Shown: positions 16,558 to 25,922 of the stretch, piece by piece
Numbering within the stretch: position 1 is the first letter of the stretch
How the letters are laid out: every line of letters begins with the position of its first letter
Source of the DNA: Selenomonas sp. TAMA-11512
Lineage (GTDB): Bacteria; Bacillota; Negativicutes; Selenomonadales; Selenomonadaceae
Direction: 5' to 3'
DNA: 64,000 bases
NCBI RefSeq assembly: GCF_037076525.1
Contig: NZ_AP029018.1
Location: 2,435,001 to 2,499,000, forward strand
Translations under genes and position numbers: made by a program
Notes under the pieces: model-generated
What the model was told of the DNA's origin: nothing
Database searches by the model: none
The model's input: only the letters and a program-made list of their open reading frames with translations

Positions 16558-17850
16558 ATGCGTGAAAACAAGTACAAATTTGAAACCCTGCAGCTCCACG
16601 TCGGACAGGAGACGCCGGATCCCGTGACGGACGCGCGCGCCGTCCCCATCTACCAGACGACGAGCTACGTCTTTCACAATACGAAGCATGCCGCGGATCT
16701 CTTCGCCCTCAAGGAGCCCGGCAACATCTACGGCCGCCTGATGAACCCCACGTGGGACGTCCTCGAAAAGCGCATCGCCGCTCTCGAAGGGGGCGTTGCC
16801 GCCCTCGCGACGGCCTCGGGTGCCGCCGCCGTCAACTATGTCTTCCAAGCTCTCGCGCATCAGGGCGACCACATCGTTGCCGAGACGGCCATCTACGGCG
16901 GCACGTATAATCTCCTCGCCCACACGCTCCCCGACTCCGGCGTGACGACGACCTTCGTCGACGCCTCCAAGGGAGCGTCCGCCTTTGAGGCTGCCATCCG
17001 AGACAACACAAAAGCCATTCTCATCGAGACGGTCGGCAATCCGAACGCCAACCTCGTCGACATCGATGCCGTCGCCGACGTGGCGCATCGGCACGGCATC
17101 CCCCTCGTCATTGACAACACGTTCGCGACGCCGTACCTCCTGCGTCCGATCGAGCACGGCGCGGACATCGTCGTCCACTCGGCGACAAAGTTCATCGGCG
17201 GTCACGGCACGACGCTCGGCGGCATCATCGTCGATTCGGGCCGCTTCGACTGGGAGGCTTCCGGCCGCTTCCCATGGCTTGTCGAGCCGAACAAGAGCTA
17301 CCACGGGCTCTCCTTCGTCAAGGACGTCGGCAAAGCGGCCTTCGCCGTCTACATCCGCGCACTGCTCCTCCGCGACACGGGCGGTATCCTGAGTCCCTTT
17401 GACGCGTTCCTGCTCTTGCAGGGCGTCGAGACGCTGTCCCTGCGCGTCGATCGTCACACGGAAAATGCGCGCAAGGTCATCGACTTCCTCAAGTCTCATC
17501 CTGCGGTCGCAAAGGTCAACCATCCCTCCATCGAGAGCCACCCCGACCATGCGCTCTATCAGAAGTACTTCCCGAACGGCGGCATCTCGATCTTCACCTT
17601 CGAGCTCAAGGGCAGCGCCGAGCAGGCGAAGGCATTCATCGACGCGCTCGAGCTCTTCTCCCTCCTCGCGAATGTCGCCGACGTCAAGTCGCTCGTCATC
17701 CACCCCGCCTCGACGACGCACTCTCAGATGAACGAAGCGGAGCTGAAGAACGCCGGTATCACGCCGGGCACCATCCGCCTCTCCATCGGCTGCGAGCACA
17801 TTGACGACATCCTCGACGATCTCCGCAAGGGCTTCGCCGCCATCAAATAA
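16558..17850 (+). CDS. metY: O-acetylhomoserine sulfhydrylase (PLP-dependent)
   Basis: 430 residues of the Cys/Met-metabolism PLP family, at the usual MetY length. It makes homocysteine from O-acetylhomoserine and sulfide. Motifs: YQTTSYVF near the N-terminus, YGRLMNPT binding the cofactor phosphate, and the Schiff-base lysine in VHSATKFIGGHG near residue 209. The insertion typical of MetY (longer than cystathionine synthases) is present around residues 230-270. The start at 16558 follows TAGGAGG. An upstream in-frame extension to 16423 includes the promoter and is rejected. It is a single-gene unit. Confidence 0.94.
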   Translation: MRENKYKFETLQLHVGQETPDPVTDARAVPIYQTTSYVFHNTKHAADLFALKEPGNIYGRLMNPTWDVLEKRIAALEGGVAALATASGAAAVNYVFQALAHQGDHIVAETAIYGGTYNLLAHTLPDSGVTTTFVDASKGASAFEAAIRDNTKAILIETVGNPNANLVDIDAVADVAHRHGIPLVIDNTFATPYLLRPIEHGADIVVHSATKFIGGHGTTLGGIIVDSGRFDWEASGRFPWLVEPNKSYHGLSFVKDVGKAAFAVYIRALLLRDTGGILSPFDAFLLLQGVETLSLRVDRHTENARKVIDFLKSHPAVAKVNHPSIESHPDHALYQKYFPNGGISIFTFELKGSAEQAKAFIDALELFSLLANVADVKSLVIHPASTTHSQMNEAELKNAGITPGTIRLSIGCEHIDDILDDLRKGFAAIK

Positions 17851-17945
17851 CGACACGACAAAAGGCTGCGGTCTCCAAAGCGGAAAGAACTGCTGAAGCA
17901 CCGGCTTTGCCGCCGTCGAATAATATCCCGCAGTAACGGCACGCC

Positions 17946-17981
17946 AAAGGGCGGCTGCACGCACATGTGCAGCCGCCCTTT
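17946..17981. terminator. Bidirectional terminator between metY and the P-type ATPase
   Basis: A perfect 15-bp stem, AAAGGGCGGCTGCAC and its complement, around a 6-base loop. It is closely similar to the hairpin at 20707-20742, so the two bracket the ATPase/TetR pair. Confidence 0.85.
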
Positions 17982-17992
17982 CACATGATCCC

Positions 17993-19888
17993 TTATTCAA
18001 ACTTTCTGTCGTACAGGAGCGCCGCGATCAGGACGACAAGCGTGGAGCCGGCATTGTGCACGAGTGCACCGGTTGTCGGGTTCAGCACGCTCTTAAGGGA
18101 CAGCGCGATCGCCAGAACATTGATGCACATGGACAGGGTGATACTGATCTTGATCGTCTTGACGGTCGCATCGGCAAGACGCTTCAAATACGGGATTTTT
18201 GAGATATCGTCACTCATCAGTGCGATTTCCGCCGCGTCTACCGCAATATCGCTGCCCATGCTTCCCATGGCGACGCTTACATCCGCAGTTTTGAGCGCGG
18301 GCGCGTCATTGACGCCGTCGCCAATCATGCACACCCACCGATCCTCTCTCTGAAGCCGTTCAATCGCCGCCACTTTTTTCTCCGGCAGCAGCTCCGCCCG
18401 CACGTCCGAAATGTCCACCTGTGCCGCGAAGTGATCGGCTGTCTTTCTGTTGTCCCCGGTGAGGAGCACCGTATGTGTATGCATTGCGTGCAAGCGTGAA
18501 ATTACGTCCTTTGCCTCTTCCCGCAATACGTCGGAAAGAGAAATGACACCGATACACCTGTGTCCGTCCGCTATGAGGACGGACACTTTTCCCTGTTCAT
18601 GCAGATCCTCTAAAGCCGCCCGCTCTTCGCCCTCTATGGCGATGCCGTTTTCCGCAAAAAATCTTTCATTTCCGCAGAGCAGTTTGCGATGACCGACCTC
18701 TGCATAAATGCCTTTTCCTGTTGTCATTCGAAAAGCGGTCGATTCGGTGATCGGAACACCCTTCCGCCTCGCGGCGGCAGCAATCGCCTTTCCTAAGGGA
18801 TGCTCGCTCTTCGCTTCCGCCGACGCCGCCAGAGAAAGCAGCTCCATCTCACCGATCGCGCGGTCAAAGGATCGTATATCGACGACATCCGGCCGCCCGT
18901 ACGTCAGCGTGCCGGTTTTATCAAACGCGATCGTATCGACCTTTCCCATCTTTTCAAGGGCTTCGCCGGATTTGATGATCACGCCGTGCTTTGTCGCCTG
19001 TCCGATGGCCGCCACGATTGCCGTCGGCGTTGCCAGCACGAGCGCGCAGGGGCAGAACACGACCAGCACGGTGACGGCCGTCACGATATTTCCCGTGCCG
19101 ACATAGGCGCCACCGGCAAGCAGCAATACGGCCGGGACGAGCCACGCGGCAATTCGGTCCGCCGTTCTCTGCATAGGCGCGTGCTTTTCTTCCGCTTGCC
19201 GCACCATTCGTATGAGCGTTTGCAGAGAGCTGTCCTCGCCGACCTTTGTCGCCTCTATATCGATTGAGCCGAAGCGATTGAGCGTACCGCAAAAGACGTC
19301 TTCGCCGACGCCCTTGTCCACGGGCAGGGACTCGCCGGTCATGATCGACTGGTCGATGGAGGTCTCTCCGCATATGATTTTGCCGTCCACGGGAATTGCT
19401 TCTCCAGGCAGGATGCGCAGTATATCGCCCGTACAAATTTCCTCGGCCGGTATCATTTCCTCCGTGCCGTCCTTGAGTCTACGCCCCTGTACCGGGGCAA
19501 TCCGGATGAGGTTCTTCAATCCCTTTTTCGCCCGGTTGACCGTGGCCTCTTCCAGCAGCGCGCCGATCGCCATGATAAAGGCGACTTCCCCGGCGGCAAA
19601 CAGCTCTCCGATCGCGATTGCCGCGAACATGGCGATGCAGATCAAATGCGCGGAGGATATCTTGGCGATTCCCTTGTTATGGACGGTTCTCCACGCCGCA
19701 AGATACAGGAGCGGAATCCCGCAGATGATCACGGTGATCCATGCCGCGTCAAATGGAAGCGGATGGCTGTGCGTTGCTGTCCCGCCGAATTCCTTCATCA
19801 TGTGCGGGACGAAATCCATCAGCAAAAACACGCCCGCGACGATTGTCATGGGAAGTCCCGCGAGAAAATCGTTGATTTTCTTCATCAT
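17993..19888 (-). CDS. P1B-type heavy-metal translocating ATPase
   Basis: 631 residues. The P-type ATPase blocks are complete: actuator MTGESLP, CPC metal motif in VVFCPCALVLATPTA, phosphorylation DKTGTLTYG, HP motif SEHPLGKA, and hinge MIGDGVNDAPAL. It lacks the N-terminal HMA metal-binding domain found in CadA and CopA; the N-terminus is short with His residues (THSHPLPF). CPC and a C-terminal NPTTGALVHNAGST resemble ZntA/CtpC-like Zn/Cd/Mn exporters or CopA; the metal is uncertain. The start at 19888 follows GGAGAAATTATA. It is divergent from a TetR gene that probably regulates it. Confidence 0.9.
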   Translation of the reverse strand: MMKKINDFLAGLPMTIVAGVFLLMDFVPHMMKEFGGTATHSHPLPFDAAWITVIICGIPLLYLAAWRTVHNKGIAKISSAHLICIAMFAAIAIGELFAAGEVAFIMAIGALLEEATVNRAKKGLKNLIRIAPVQGRRLKDGTEEMIPAEEICTGDILRILPGEAIPVDGKIICGETSIDQSIMTGESLPVDKGVGEDVFCGTLNRFGSIDIEATKVGEDSSLQTLIRMVRQAEEKHAPMQRTADRIAAWLVPAVLLLAGGAYVGTGNIVTAVTVLVVFCPCALVLATPTAIVAAIGQATKHGVIIKSGEALEKMGKVDTIAFDKTGTLTYGRPDVVDIRSFDRAIGEMELLSLAASAEAKSEHPLGKAIAAAARRKGVPITESTAFRMTTGKGIYAEVGHRKLLCGNERFFAENGIAIEGEERAALEDLHEQGKVSVLIADGHRCIGVISLSDVLREEAKDVISRLHAMHTHTVLLTGDNRKTADHFAAQVDISDVRAELLPEKKVAAIERLQREDRWVCMIGDGVNDAPALKTADVSVAMGSMGSDIAVDAAEIALMSDDISKIPYLKRLADATVKTIKISITLSMCINVLAIALSLKSVLNPTTGALVHNAGSTLVVLIAALLYDRKFE

Positions 19889-19924
19889 TATAATTTCTCC
19901 AATCCGCACTCTTTTTTGACGCAT

Positions 19925-19961
19925 ATTTCCCGTTTGACATTCCGGGAAATTTCAGTACAAT
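19925..19961 (+). promoter_or_regulatory. Promoter and probable TetR operator
   Basis: TTGACA (19934-19939) and TACAAT (19956-19961) with a 16-bp spacer point toward the tetR gene. An inverted repeat, ATTTCCCG (19925-19932) and CGGGAAAT (19943-19950), overlaps the -35 box and lies 37-62 bp from the ATPase start, so a bound repressor could control both divergent genes. Confidence 0.65.
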
Positions 19962-20085
19962 AAATATGATAACGAACGCATTGTTCTCTTTGATTGTATG
20001 GAGAACCGGCCCGGATTTCAACGGTTAATCCGCGCTCTGTGTTCATTACGGAATATATTCCATCATTTGTACGGAAGAGGCTATC

Positions 20086-20649
20086 ATGGACAGACGTCAA
20101 CAGAAAACGAGGGCCGCCGTTTTTTCGGCGTTCAGCACCCTCCTGTCGAAAAAGGGATACGGAAAAATCACGGTGCAGGACATCATCGATACGGCAAACA
20201 TAGGCCGCACGACGTTTTACGCTCATTTTGAAACGAAGGACGACCTGCTGAAAGCACTGTGCGAAGAGCTGTTCGGACACATTATCGACAGCGCGCTGGA
20301 CTGTACGCATACGCACGGGCTGTATTCCGACGGAAGCGCACCGGAGTCGGTGTTTTGCCACCTGCTCCAGCACTTGGAGGAAAATGACTGCAACATCCTC
20401 GGTCTGCTTTCGTGTGAAAGCAACGAGATCTTCCTGCGCTATTTCAAGGATAACTTGAAGCGGCTTGTCCAAATACAGTTTATTCGCCGCGGCGGCACCG
20501 CGAATGCGGACATTCCGCAGGATTTTATCATCAACCACATCTCCGGGAGCTTTGTGGAGATGGTGCTGTGGTGGCTGCAGGGTCATAGAAAAGAGTCACC
20601 GGTGGAATTGGACCGATACTTTCGCACCGTCATCGCGCCTGTCCTGTGA
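20086..20649 (+). CDS. TetR/AcrR family transcriptional regulator
   Basis: 187 residues. The N-terminal HTH (about residues 8-55) has the typical ITVQDIIDTANIGRTTFYAHF signature broken over helices 2-3, with FYAHF closing the recognition helix. The C-terminal ligand-binding region (TetR_C_11-like) is helical with no known ligand signature. The start is preceded by GGAAGAGG. It faces away from the P-type ATPase, and an inverted repeat between them is a likely operator, so metal- or stress-linked control of the ATPase is the simplest reading. Confidence 0.9.
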   Translation: MDRRQQKTRAAVFSAFSTLLSKKGYGKITVQDIIDTANIGRTTFYAHFETKDDLLKALCEELFGHIIDSALDCTHTHGLYSDGSAPESVFCHLLQHLEENDCNILGLLSCESNEIFLRYFKDNLKRLVQIQFIRRGGTANADIPQDFIINHISGSFVEMVLWWLQGHRKESPVELDRYFRTVIAPVL

Positions 20650-20706
20650 TTCCAAAATCGCCCGACACAGACAGTTTGCAAAAACGGCGTCCCCCGTACG
20701 CCGCAC

Positions 20707-20742
20707 AAAAGAGGCGGCTGCACACGCTGCAGCCGCCCTTTT
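20707..20742. terminator. Bidirectional terminator between tetR and rbsK
   Basis: AAAAGAGGCGGCTGCA and TGCAGCCGCCCTTTT around a CACGC loop; closely similar to 17946-17981. Confidence 0.85.
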
Positions 20743-20759
20743 CACGTATTCGTTTCGAT

Positions 20760-21680
20760 TTATTTCTCTTCGGCGGAGGCAAACTCTTCCTTTGTCAGGT
20801 ATGCCTCCTGCGTCCCTTTTCGCGTGACGCTCTGCGCCGAGTAGCTGACGGCGCGCTCCAGCGACTGCCGGATGTCCTTTGTCCTCACCCAACACTCCGC
20901 AAAAGCGCCAATGAAGGCATCGCCTGCCCCCGTCGTATCGACCGCCGTCACCTTTACGGGCGGGATTTGCACCGCTCCGTTCGTTTCCGCGGACACGTAG
21001 AGCGCACCGCGCGATCCGATCGTCACGATGACATGCTTCAGCCCCTTCGCAATGAGTTCCTTTGCCGCTTCGACGATCTCCTCCATCGTCTCCAGCGGAC
21101 GCCCTATGAGGAGGGAAAGCTCCGACTGGTTGGGCACGAAGAAATCGCACTGTACGACCTTCTCCAGCTCCAAATCCGGGATGGCAGGCGCGGGATTCAG
21201 GAGAACCGGTATCGCGTGGCGTCTGCCGAATTCAATGAGGTGATAGACCGTCTCCAAGGGGATCTCCAGCTGCAGCACGATCAGCGACGACTTCGCCAAT
21301 TCCGCCTCCATGCTGTCCGCAAGCGCAGACGTCAACTTTCCGTTCGCTGCCTTGTTGATGAGGATGCGGTTCTCCCCGTTCTCCTCAACGACGATGCACG
21401 TGGAGCCCGTCGCCCCCTCGACCGTGAAGAGCCCTTCCTTTCGAATTCCGAAACCGGTGAGTTTCGACCGGCACATCTCCCCGAACGAGTCCGTCCCCGT
21501 CGCCGTCAGAAATAGGACATCGCCGCCCAGCTTTGACGCGGCTACGGCTTGGTTGGCTCCCTTGCCTCCGGTGACGATCTGAAAATCCGATACGGGCCGT
21601 GTCTCTCCGCCCACCGGCATGCGATCGATATACGATACGAGATCGACGTTCGTCGATCCGATGACCGCTATTTGTTTCAT
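20760..21680 (-). CDS. rbsK: Ribokinase (PfkB family)
   Basis: 306 residues. It phosphorylates ribose or a related sugar at the terminal hydroxyl in the cytoplasm. PfkB signatures are present: the N-terminal STNVDLV, substrate-site GGKGANQAVAA near residue 36, and the anion hole/catalytic DTTGAGDAFIGAFA near residue 245. The start at 21680 follows AAAGGAG; a longer frame to 21803 overlaps the regulator gene. It is the last gene of the ABC transporter locus, after lacI. Confidence 0.92.
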   Translation of the reverse strand: MKQIAVIGSTNVDLVSYIDRMPVGGETRPVSDFQIVTGGKGANQAVAASKLGGDVLFLTATGTDSFGEMCRSKLTGFGIRKEGLFTVEGATGSTCIVVEENGENRILINKAANGKLTSALADSMEAELAKSSLIVLQLEIPLETVYHLIEFGRRHAIPVLLNPAPAIPDLELEKVVQCDFFVPNQSELSLLIGRPLETMEEIVEAAKELIAKGLKHVIVTIGSRGALYVSAETNGAVQIPPVKVTAVDTTGAGDAFIGAFAECWVRTKDIRQSLERAVSYSAQSVTRKGTQEAYLTKEEFASAEEK

Positions 21681-21759
21681 ATAGGATGCTCCTTTCAAAA
21701 GCAGCGCCTGACGCACGGAAACGGCGTCCTCTCCCTCTCTGTACAGTCGCTTCGCGGGA

Positions 21760-22824
21760 TCAGCTCTTCGGTGCGGCAATGCTCCCGCGCAGAACAAGTT
21801 CATTGGCGATCTCTATCTTCGACGGAAGCAGATCCGGTGTCTCCTGAATCTCCAGCAGCTTGCGGACGGCTACACGTCCCATTTCAGCATTCTGTACGTG
21901 TACCGTGGAGAGCCCGGGCGCAAAAACGCCGCTGAACGGTATATCGTCAAAGCCGACGAGCGATATGTCCTCCGGCACCCGTATCCCCGCTGTCTGCAGT
22001 GCCTCCATCGCCCCCAAAGCGATCATATCGTTGTCGGAGACAAATGCTGTCGGCAGTTCGCGTCCCTCCTGCACATAGCGGAGCATATCCCCATGCGCAC
22101 CCTGAATCGAAGGCGTAACGGAGAAAATATACTTCTCCTCCAGCGTCAGCCCCCTTGCATAGAGTGTGCTGCGAAGGCTCATCTCACGTCGTTTGAAGTT
22201 CTCAATGCGCAGGCTTCCGGCCAGGTAGCCGATCTTCCTGTGGCCTGCCTCGAGGAGCGCCGTCGCCGCGAGATATATGCCCGTCCCGTTGTCCATCAGG
22301 ACGGAGTGAAACGGCAGTCCGGGCAGCGACACATCCACGAGGACAATCGACAGGGACGGCACGGCGAAGTCCCTCGCCGTCTCCTCCGTCAGCTCCGTAC
22401 CGAGGAGCAGGATCCCTGAGCTCGTATCACTCAAGAGCGCCTGCAGATGCTCCTCGTAGTCTTCGTTTCTCCGGTAGAGATTGACAATGGCGGTCTCATA
22501 GCCCCTCTGCCTGCACTCGTTCTCGATGCTCTCCAGAAGTCCGGTGAAGAACGGAGAGTCATAAAACACCTCTCCCGAGTCGCGATACGTCACGACGCGT
22601 ATCTTCCTGACCGGGTCCTTCGCGGCGTATCCCTGCTCCCTTGCAATGCGGAGTATCTTCTGCGCCGTGTCCGCATTCACGCCGCGCTTGCCGTTGAGCG
22701 CGTTGGACACCGTAGCTGTCGACACGCCCGCCAGTTCACTTATTCTCTTTACGCTGATCCTTGCGCCGGATGACCGTCTGCCGGATTTCTCCCGCTTGTC
22801 AACAGCTCTGTCTGCCGCCTGCAT
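21760..22824 (-). CDS. LacI family transcriptional regulator
   Basis: About 354 residues. After a basic N-terminal tail of some 22 residues comes the LacI HTH, RISELAGVSTATVSNALNGK, with the hinge helix ADTAQKILRIAREQGY, then a periplasmic-binding-protein-like sugar domain ending in FDDIPFSGVFAPGLSTVHV, as in RbsR. It probably represses this sugar locus and responds to the sugar or its phosphate. The start is uncertain: GTGs at 22836/22833 and ATGs at 22830 and 22824 are all in frame; the last gives normal spacing from AGGTGG. It lies between rbsD and rbsK, behind an inverted-repeat element. Confidence 0.88.
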   Translation of the reverse strand: MQAADRAVDKREKSGRRSSGARISVKRISELAGVSTATVSNALNGKRGVNADTAQKILRIAREQGYAAKDPVRKIRVVTYRDSGEVFYDSPFFTGLLESIENECRQRGYETAIVNLYRRNEDYEEHLQALLSDTSSGILLLGTELTEETARDFAVPSLSIVLVDVSLPGLPFHSVLMDNGTGIYLAATALLEAGHRKIGYLAGSLRIENFKRREMSLRSTLYARGLTLEEKYIFSVTPSIQGAHGDMLRYVQEGRELPTAFVSDNDMIALGAMEALQTAGIRVPEDISLVGFDDIPFSGVFAPGLSTVHVQNAEMGRVAVRKLLEIQETPDLLPSKIEIANELVLRGSIAAPKS

Positions 22825-22851
22825 CGACATCACCACCTGTACTCTCTATTA

Positions 22852-22895
22852 GGAATCACTGACTCATGCAGCGCCGCCATTTTATCAGCGATTCC
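22852..22895. repeat. Dispersed inverted-repeat element, short form
   Basis: 44 bp, from GGAATCACTGA to TTTATCAGCGATTCC. It directly abuts the rbsD stop codon. The centre (CATGCAGCGCCGCCAT) recurs with one change near 928-943. Confidence 0.7.
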
Positions 22896-23288
22896 TTAAA
22901 ACGGTACCCCCGCCTGCAAAATCAGATTGGGATACGGCGAATACTCCCCTGTACGAACGGCAAATCTGCACGATGCCGACTGCCTCTTGAGATCCTCATG
23001 CGGCACATACGTCGGCTGCGGCAGTCCCCGCTCAAGGATTGCCGCATGAAGCGCAGGGTTTGCCTCCTTGATCTCGCTTGCGAGCCAATGGCTCTCGATG
23101 ACCGCCTCGGACAGAATCGCGTCCAGTACATCCAGGAATCCCGGCACGCCGGCGGATACGGCAAGATCTACGACTTCAACACCGGCCGGTATGGGCATCC
23201 CGGCATCGCCCAGGAGAAACGTGTCCTTGTGCCCTAAAGCGGCAATGAGCCCCGAAAGCCGGCTGTGCAATATTCCCTTCTTTTTCAT
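22896..23288 (-). CDS. rbsD: D-ribose pyranase
   Basis: 130 residues, full length for RbsD. It interconverts the pyranose and furanose forms of ribose (or the sugar carried by the adjacent ABC transporter) so the kinase or isomerase receives the right anomer. Conserved features include the opening MKKKGILHSRLSGLIAALGH with the catalytic His, then DAGMPIP and the C-terminal AVRTGEYSPYPNLIL. It lies 12 bp after rbsC in the same operon. Confidence 0.93.
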   Translation of the reverse strand: MKKKGILHSRLSGLIAALGHKDTFLLGDAGMPIPAGVEVVDLAVSAGVPGFLDVLDAILSEAVIESHWLASEIKEANPALHAAILERGLPQPTYVPHEDLKRQSASCRFAVRTGEYSPYPNLILQAGVPF

Positions 23289-23300
23289 CGCGTCCCCCTC

Positions 23301-24329
23301 TTACTTACTTTCGTTGCGCGCCTGCAGAGCCATCTTGGCCTCCATGTTGCGCTGGAACTGATCGATGATGACGGCGAGCACGATAACGACGCCCTTGATG
23401 ATCATCTGCCAGAACTCGGAGACACCGCACATGACCATGCCGTCCGAGATGACGCCGATGACGAACGCACCGACAATCGTACCGCCGATGGTGCCGATGC
23501 CGCCCATCATGGATGTGCCGCCGAGAACAGCCGCGGCGATCGCGTTCATTTCCCACGTCGTTCCGGATGCCGGATGCGAGGCCTCCAGCTGGGATGCCGT
23601 GATGATGCCGACAATCGCGGCGAGCACGCCGGAAAACACGTAAACGAGAACGGTCACGCGATTCACTTTGATGCCCGAGAGCTTTGCCGCCTTTGCATTG
23701 CCGCCGATCGCGAACGTATGCCAGCCGAAGACCGTCTTCATCAAAAGAGCGGAAGCGATCAGCGCGATGACGATGAGAATGATCGCGCCGATCGGTATGC
23801 CGGCGACACTGCTGCCGAAGAAATCAAATCCGCGGTTTCCAAGAGCGTCGTTGCCGAGGATGTTCGAGTAAGTGGCGCCGTTCGAGTGCAGCATCGCGAA
23901 GCCGCGGGCGATGTACATCGTACCGAGCGTCGCGATGAAGGGCGCCACGCCGAACCGCGTGATGATCGTCCCGTTCACAAGTCCCACGAGCGCGCCGACA
24001 AGGAGCGTCGCCGCGACGACGAGCGGAACGCTCATGTAGATCGTCACGCCCAGCGACTCGATGGTGAGACCGTTCTGTATCAAACCGCCGGCGATGATGC
24101 CCGCCAGTCCCACGACGGCGCCGACCGACAGGTCGATGCCTCCCGTGATGATGACATACGTCATGCCGATGGCAAGGATGCCGTAGAGCGCGACGTGCTT
24201 TGCCAGGAGCAGCATGGAGTTGGCTGTCAGGAAGTTCGGCGTTGCAAGGCTGAAAAACACGACCAGCATCGCAAGGACGATCAGCGTGCGCCCCTTGAGG
24301 AGCGTCATTATGAGTTTATTCTTATCCAT
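23301..24329 (-). CDS. rbsC: Sugar ABC transporter permease (RbsC-like)
   Basis: 342 residues with about ten membrane helices, of the BPD_transp_2 class used by ribose/galactose/autoinducer-2 importers. Typical blocks: TYVIITGGIDLSVGAVVGLAG near residues 60-80 and GTSMMGGIGTIGGTIVGA near residue 260. It forms the homodimeric pore with the RbsA-type ATPase encoded immediately upstream. The start follows GGATG, 16 bp from the end of rbsA. Confidence 0.93.
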   Translation of the reverse strand: MDKNKLIMTLLKGRTLIVLAMLVVFFSLATPNFLTANSMLLLAKHVALYGILAIGMTYVIITGGIDLSVGAVVGLAGIIAGGLIQNGLTIESLGVTIYMSVPLVVAATLLVGALVGLVNGTIITRFGVAPFIATLGTMYIARGFAMLHSNGATYSNILGNDALGNRGFDFFGSSVAGIPIGAIILIVIALIASALLMKTVFGWHTFAIGGNAKAAKLSGIKVNRVTVLVYVFSGVLAAIVGIITASQLEASHPASGTTWEMNAIAAAVLGGTSMMGGIGTIGGTIVGAFVIGVISDGMVMCGVSEFWQMIIKGVVIVLAVIIDQFQRNMEAKMALQARNESK

Positions 24330-24345
24330 CTTTTACATCCTTTCC

Positions 24346-25911
24346 TCAAGATGCCTTTTCTTCGTGCCGCCCATGCCCCTTATACGAAGCGAAGACCAGC
24401 CGATCCTGCGTGACATCCTTCTTCTCAATATCATCCGTCTTGATCCCGTTCGACAGCACGATGATGCGGTCCGCGATTGCTTCGATCTCCTCCAGCTCGG
24501 AGGAGACAACGATGATGGACAGCCCCTTATCCGCATACGTATTGATGATTTCAAAGACCTCCGTCTTTGCGCCGATATCGATGCCTCGGCTCGGCTCATC
24601 GAGCAGCAGGATCTGCGGATCCGTCAGGAGCCCTTTGCCGATGACGCATTTCTGCTGATTGCCGCCGGAAAGCGACAGGATGGGCAACTCTTTGTCCGCC
24701 ACCTTGATATGGATATCCGAGATTTCCTTGTCCGCAGCCGCCCCTTCCAGCGCGTCGCTGAGGAAAAATCCCTTGACATAGTCCTTCAGGGAGGAGAGGG
24801 ATATGTTCTTCTTGATGTTCATGGTCTGTACGAGACCTTCCCTCTGTCGATCTTCCGGGACCATGAAAAAGCCGCGCGCAATCTGCTCCGTGACGTTTTT
24901 CGGCGCGAACTTCTCCCCGCGAAGATAGTATTCTCCAGTCGCCGCGGGATGCAGTCCCATGATGCACTCGAAGAGCTCTGTCCGCCCGGCGCCCATAAGC
25001 CCGTAGATACCGAGAATCTCGCCCTTTTTCAGGGAGAAATCCACATGATCGAGGATATAGCCGCCGCCCTTCTTCGGAAGCGTGAGGCCCTTGACCTCGA
25101 GCACAGTCTCTCTTTTCGTCCAGTCGATTTCCTCCGCGCGCTTCGGATAGCTCTTCTTCGTACCGACCATCTTCTTGACGATCCACGGTACATCGATATC
25201 GGGAACGGCGGCGCTCGCGACAAATTTACCGTCGCGGAGGATCGTCACAAAGTCGCCGATCGAGACGATCTCCTCCAGCCGATGCGAAATGTAGACAATG
25301 GAAATGCCGCTCGCCGTAAGGTCCCGCATGATTTTGAAGAGGACTTCCACTTCCTGCGCCGACAGAGACGAGGTCGGCTCGTCCATGATGAGGATCTTCA
25401 AATCGTCATCCACAAGATTGCGGGCAATCTCGATCATCTGCTGCTGACCGACGCGAAGATCGCCCACGATGGCATGCGGATCGATGGGGTGCTCCAGAAG
25501 GTCTAAAACCATCTTCGTCTTTTCCATCTGCACCTCGTTGTCGAGACCGACTTTATACTTTTTCTTCTCGCGTGCCATGAAGATGTTCTGCATGACGTTG
25601 AGATTCGGAAAGAGCGACAGCTCCTGATGGATGATGCCGATGCCGCGCTCTCTGGCCGCCGTGATGTCCGGGAAGAATACCTCTTCCCCGCCCATCGTGA
25701 GCGTCCCTGCCGACTGCTGCTCAATGCCGGCAATGATCTTCATCAGCGTGGACTTGCCGGCACCGTTTTCGCCGATGAGGACGTTGACCTTCCCCTTGTA
25801 TACATCGAAGGATACCTGATCCAGCGCCTTCGTTCCCGGATAGATCTTGTCGATTTTCTCCGCGTGCAGGACGACAGGCGTATCCGTTCGGATGACTTCC
25901 AACTCCTCCAT
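24346..25911 (-). CDS. rbsA: Sugar ABC transporter ATP-binding protein (RbsA-like)
   Basis: 521 residues with two fused ABC domains. The first has Walker A GENGAGKSTLMK near residue 44 and signature RVGQQQMIEIA; the second has the degenerate P-loop GLMGAGRTELFE near residue 298 and a canonical LSGGNQQKCVIG signature with Walker B LLLDEPSRGID, the usual asymmetry of RbsA/MglA proteins. It drives uptake through RbsC. It lies between the DUF2291 lipoprotein gene and rbsC. Confidence 0.94.
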   Translation of the reverse strand: MEELEVIRTDTPVVLHAEKIDKIYPGTKALDQVSFDVYKGKVNVLIGENGAGKSTLMKIIAGIEQQSAGTLTMGGEEVFFPDITAARERGIGIIHQELSLFPNLNVMQNIFMAREKKKYKVGLDNEVQMEKTKMVLDLLEHPIDPHAIVGDLRVGQQQMIEIARNLVDDDLKILIMDEPTSSLSAQEVEVLFKIMRDLTASGISIVYISHRLEEIVSIGDFVTILRDGKFVASAAVPDIDVPWIVKKMVGTKKSYPKRAEEIDWTKRETVLEVKGLTLPKKGGGYILDHVDFSLKKGEILGIYGLMGAGRTELFECIMGLHPAATGEYYLRGEKFAPKNVTEQIARGFFMVPEDRQREGLVQTMNIKKNISLSSLKDYVKGFFLSDALEGAAADKEISDIHIKVADKELPILSLSGGNQQKCVIGKGLLTDPQILLLDEPSRGIDIGAKTEVFEIINTYADKGLSIIVVSSELEEIEAIADRIIVLSNGIKTDDIEKKDVTQDRLVFASYKGHGRHEEKAS

Positions 25912-25922
25912 AGCGATCCTCC

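Noticed and set aside
16522-18000. A 492-codon minus-strand frame opposite metY
   Set aside because: Antisense shadow of metY that also runs through the terminator hairpin at 17946-17981.
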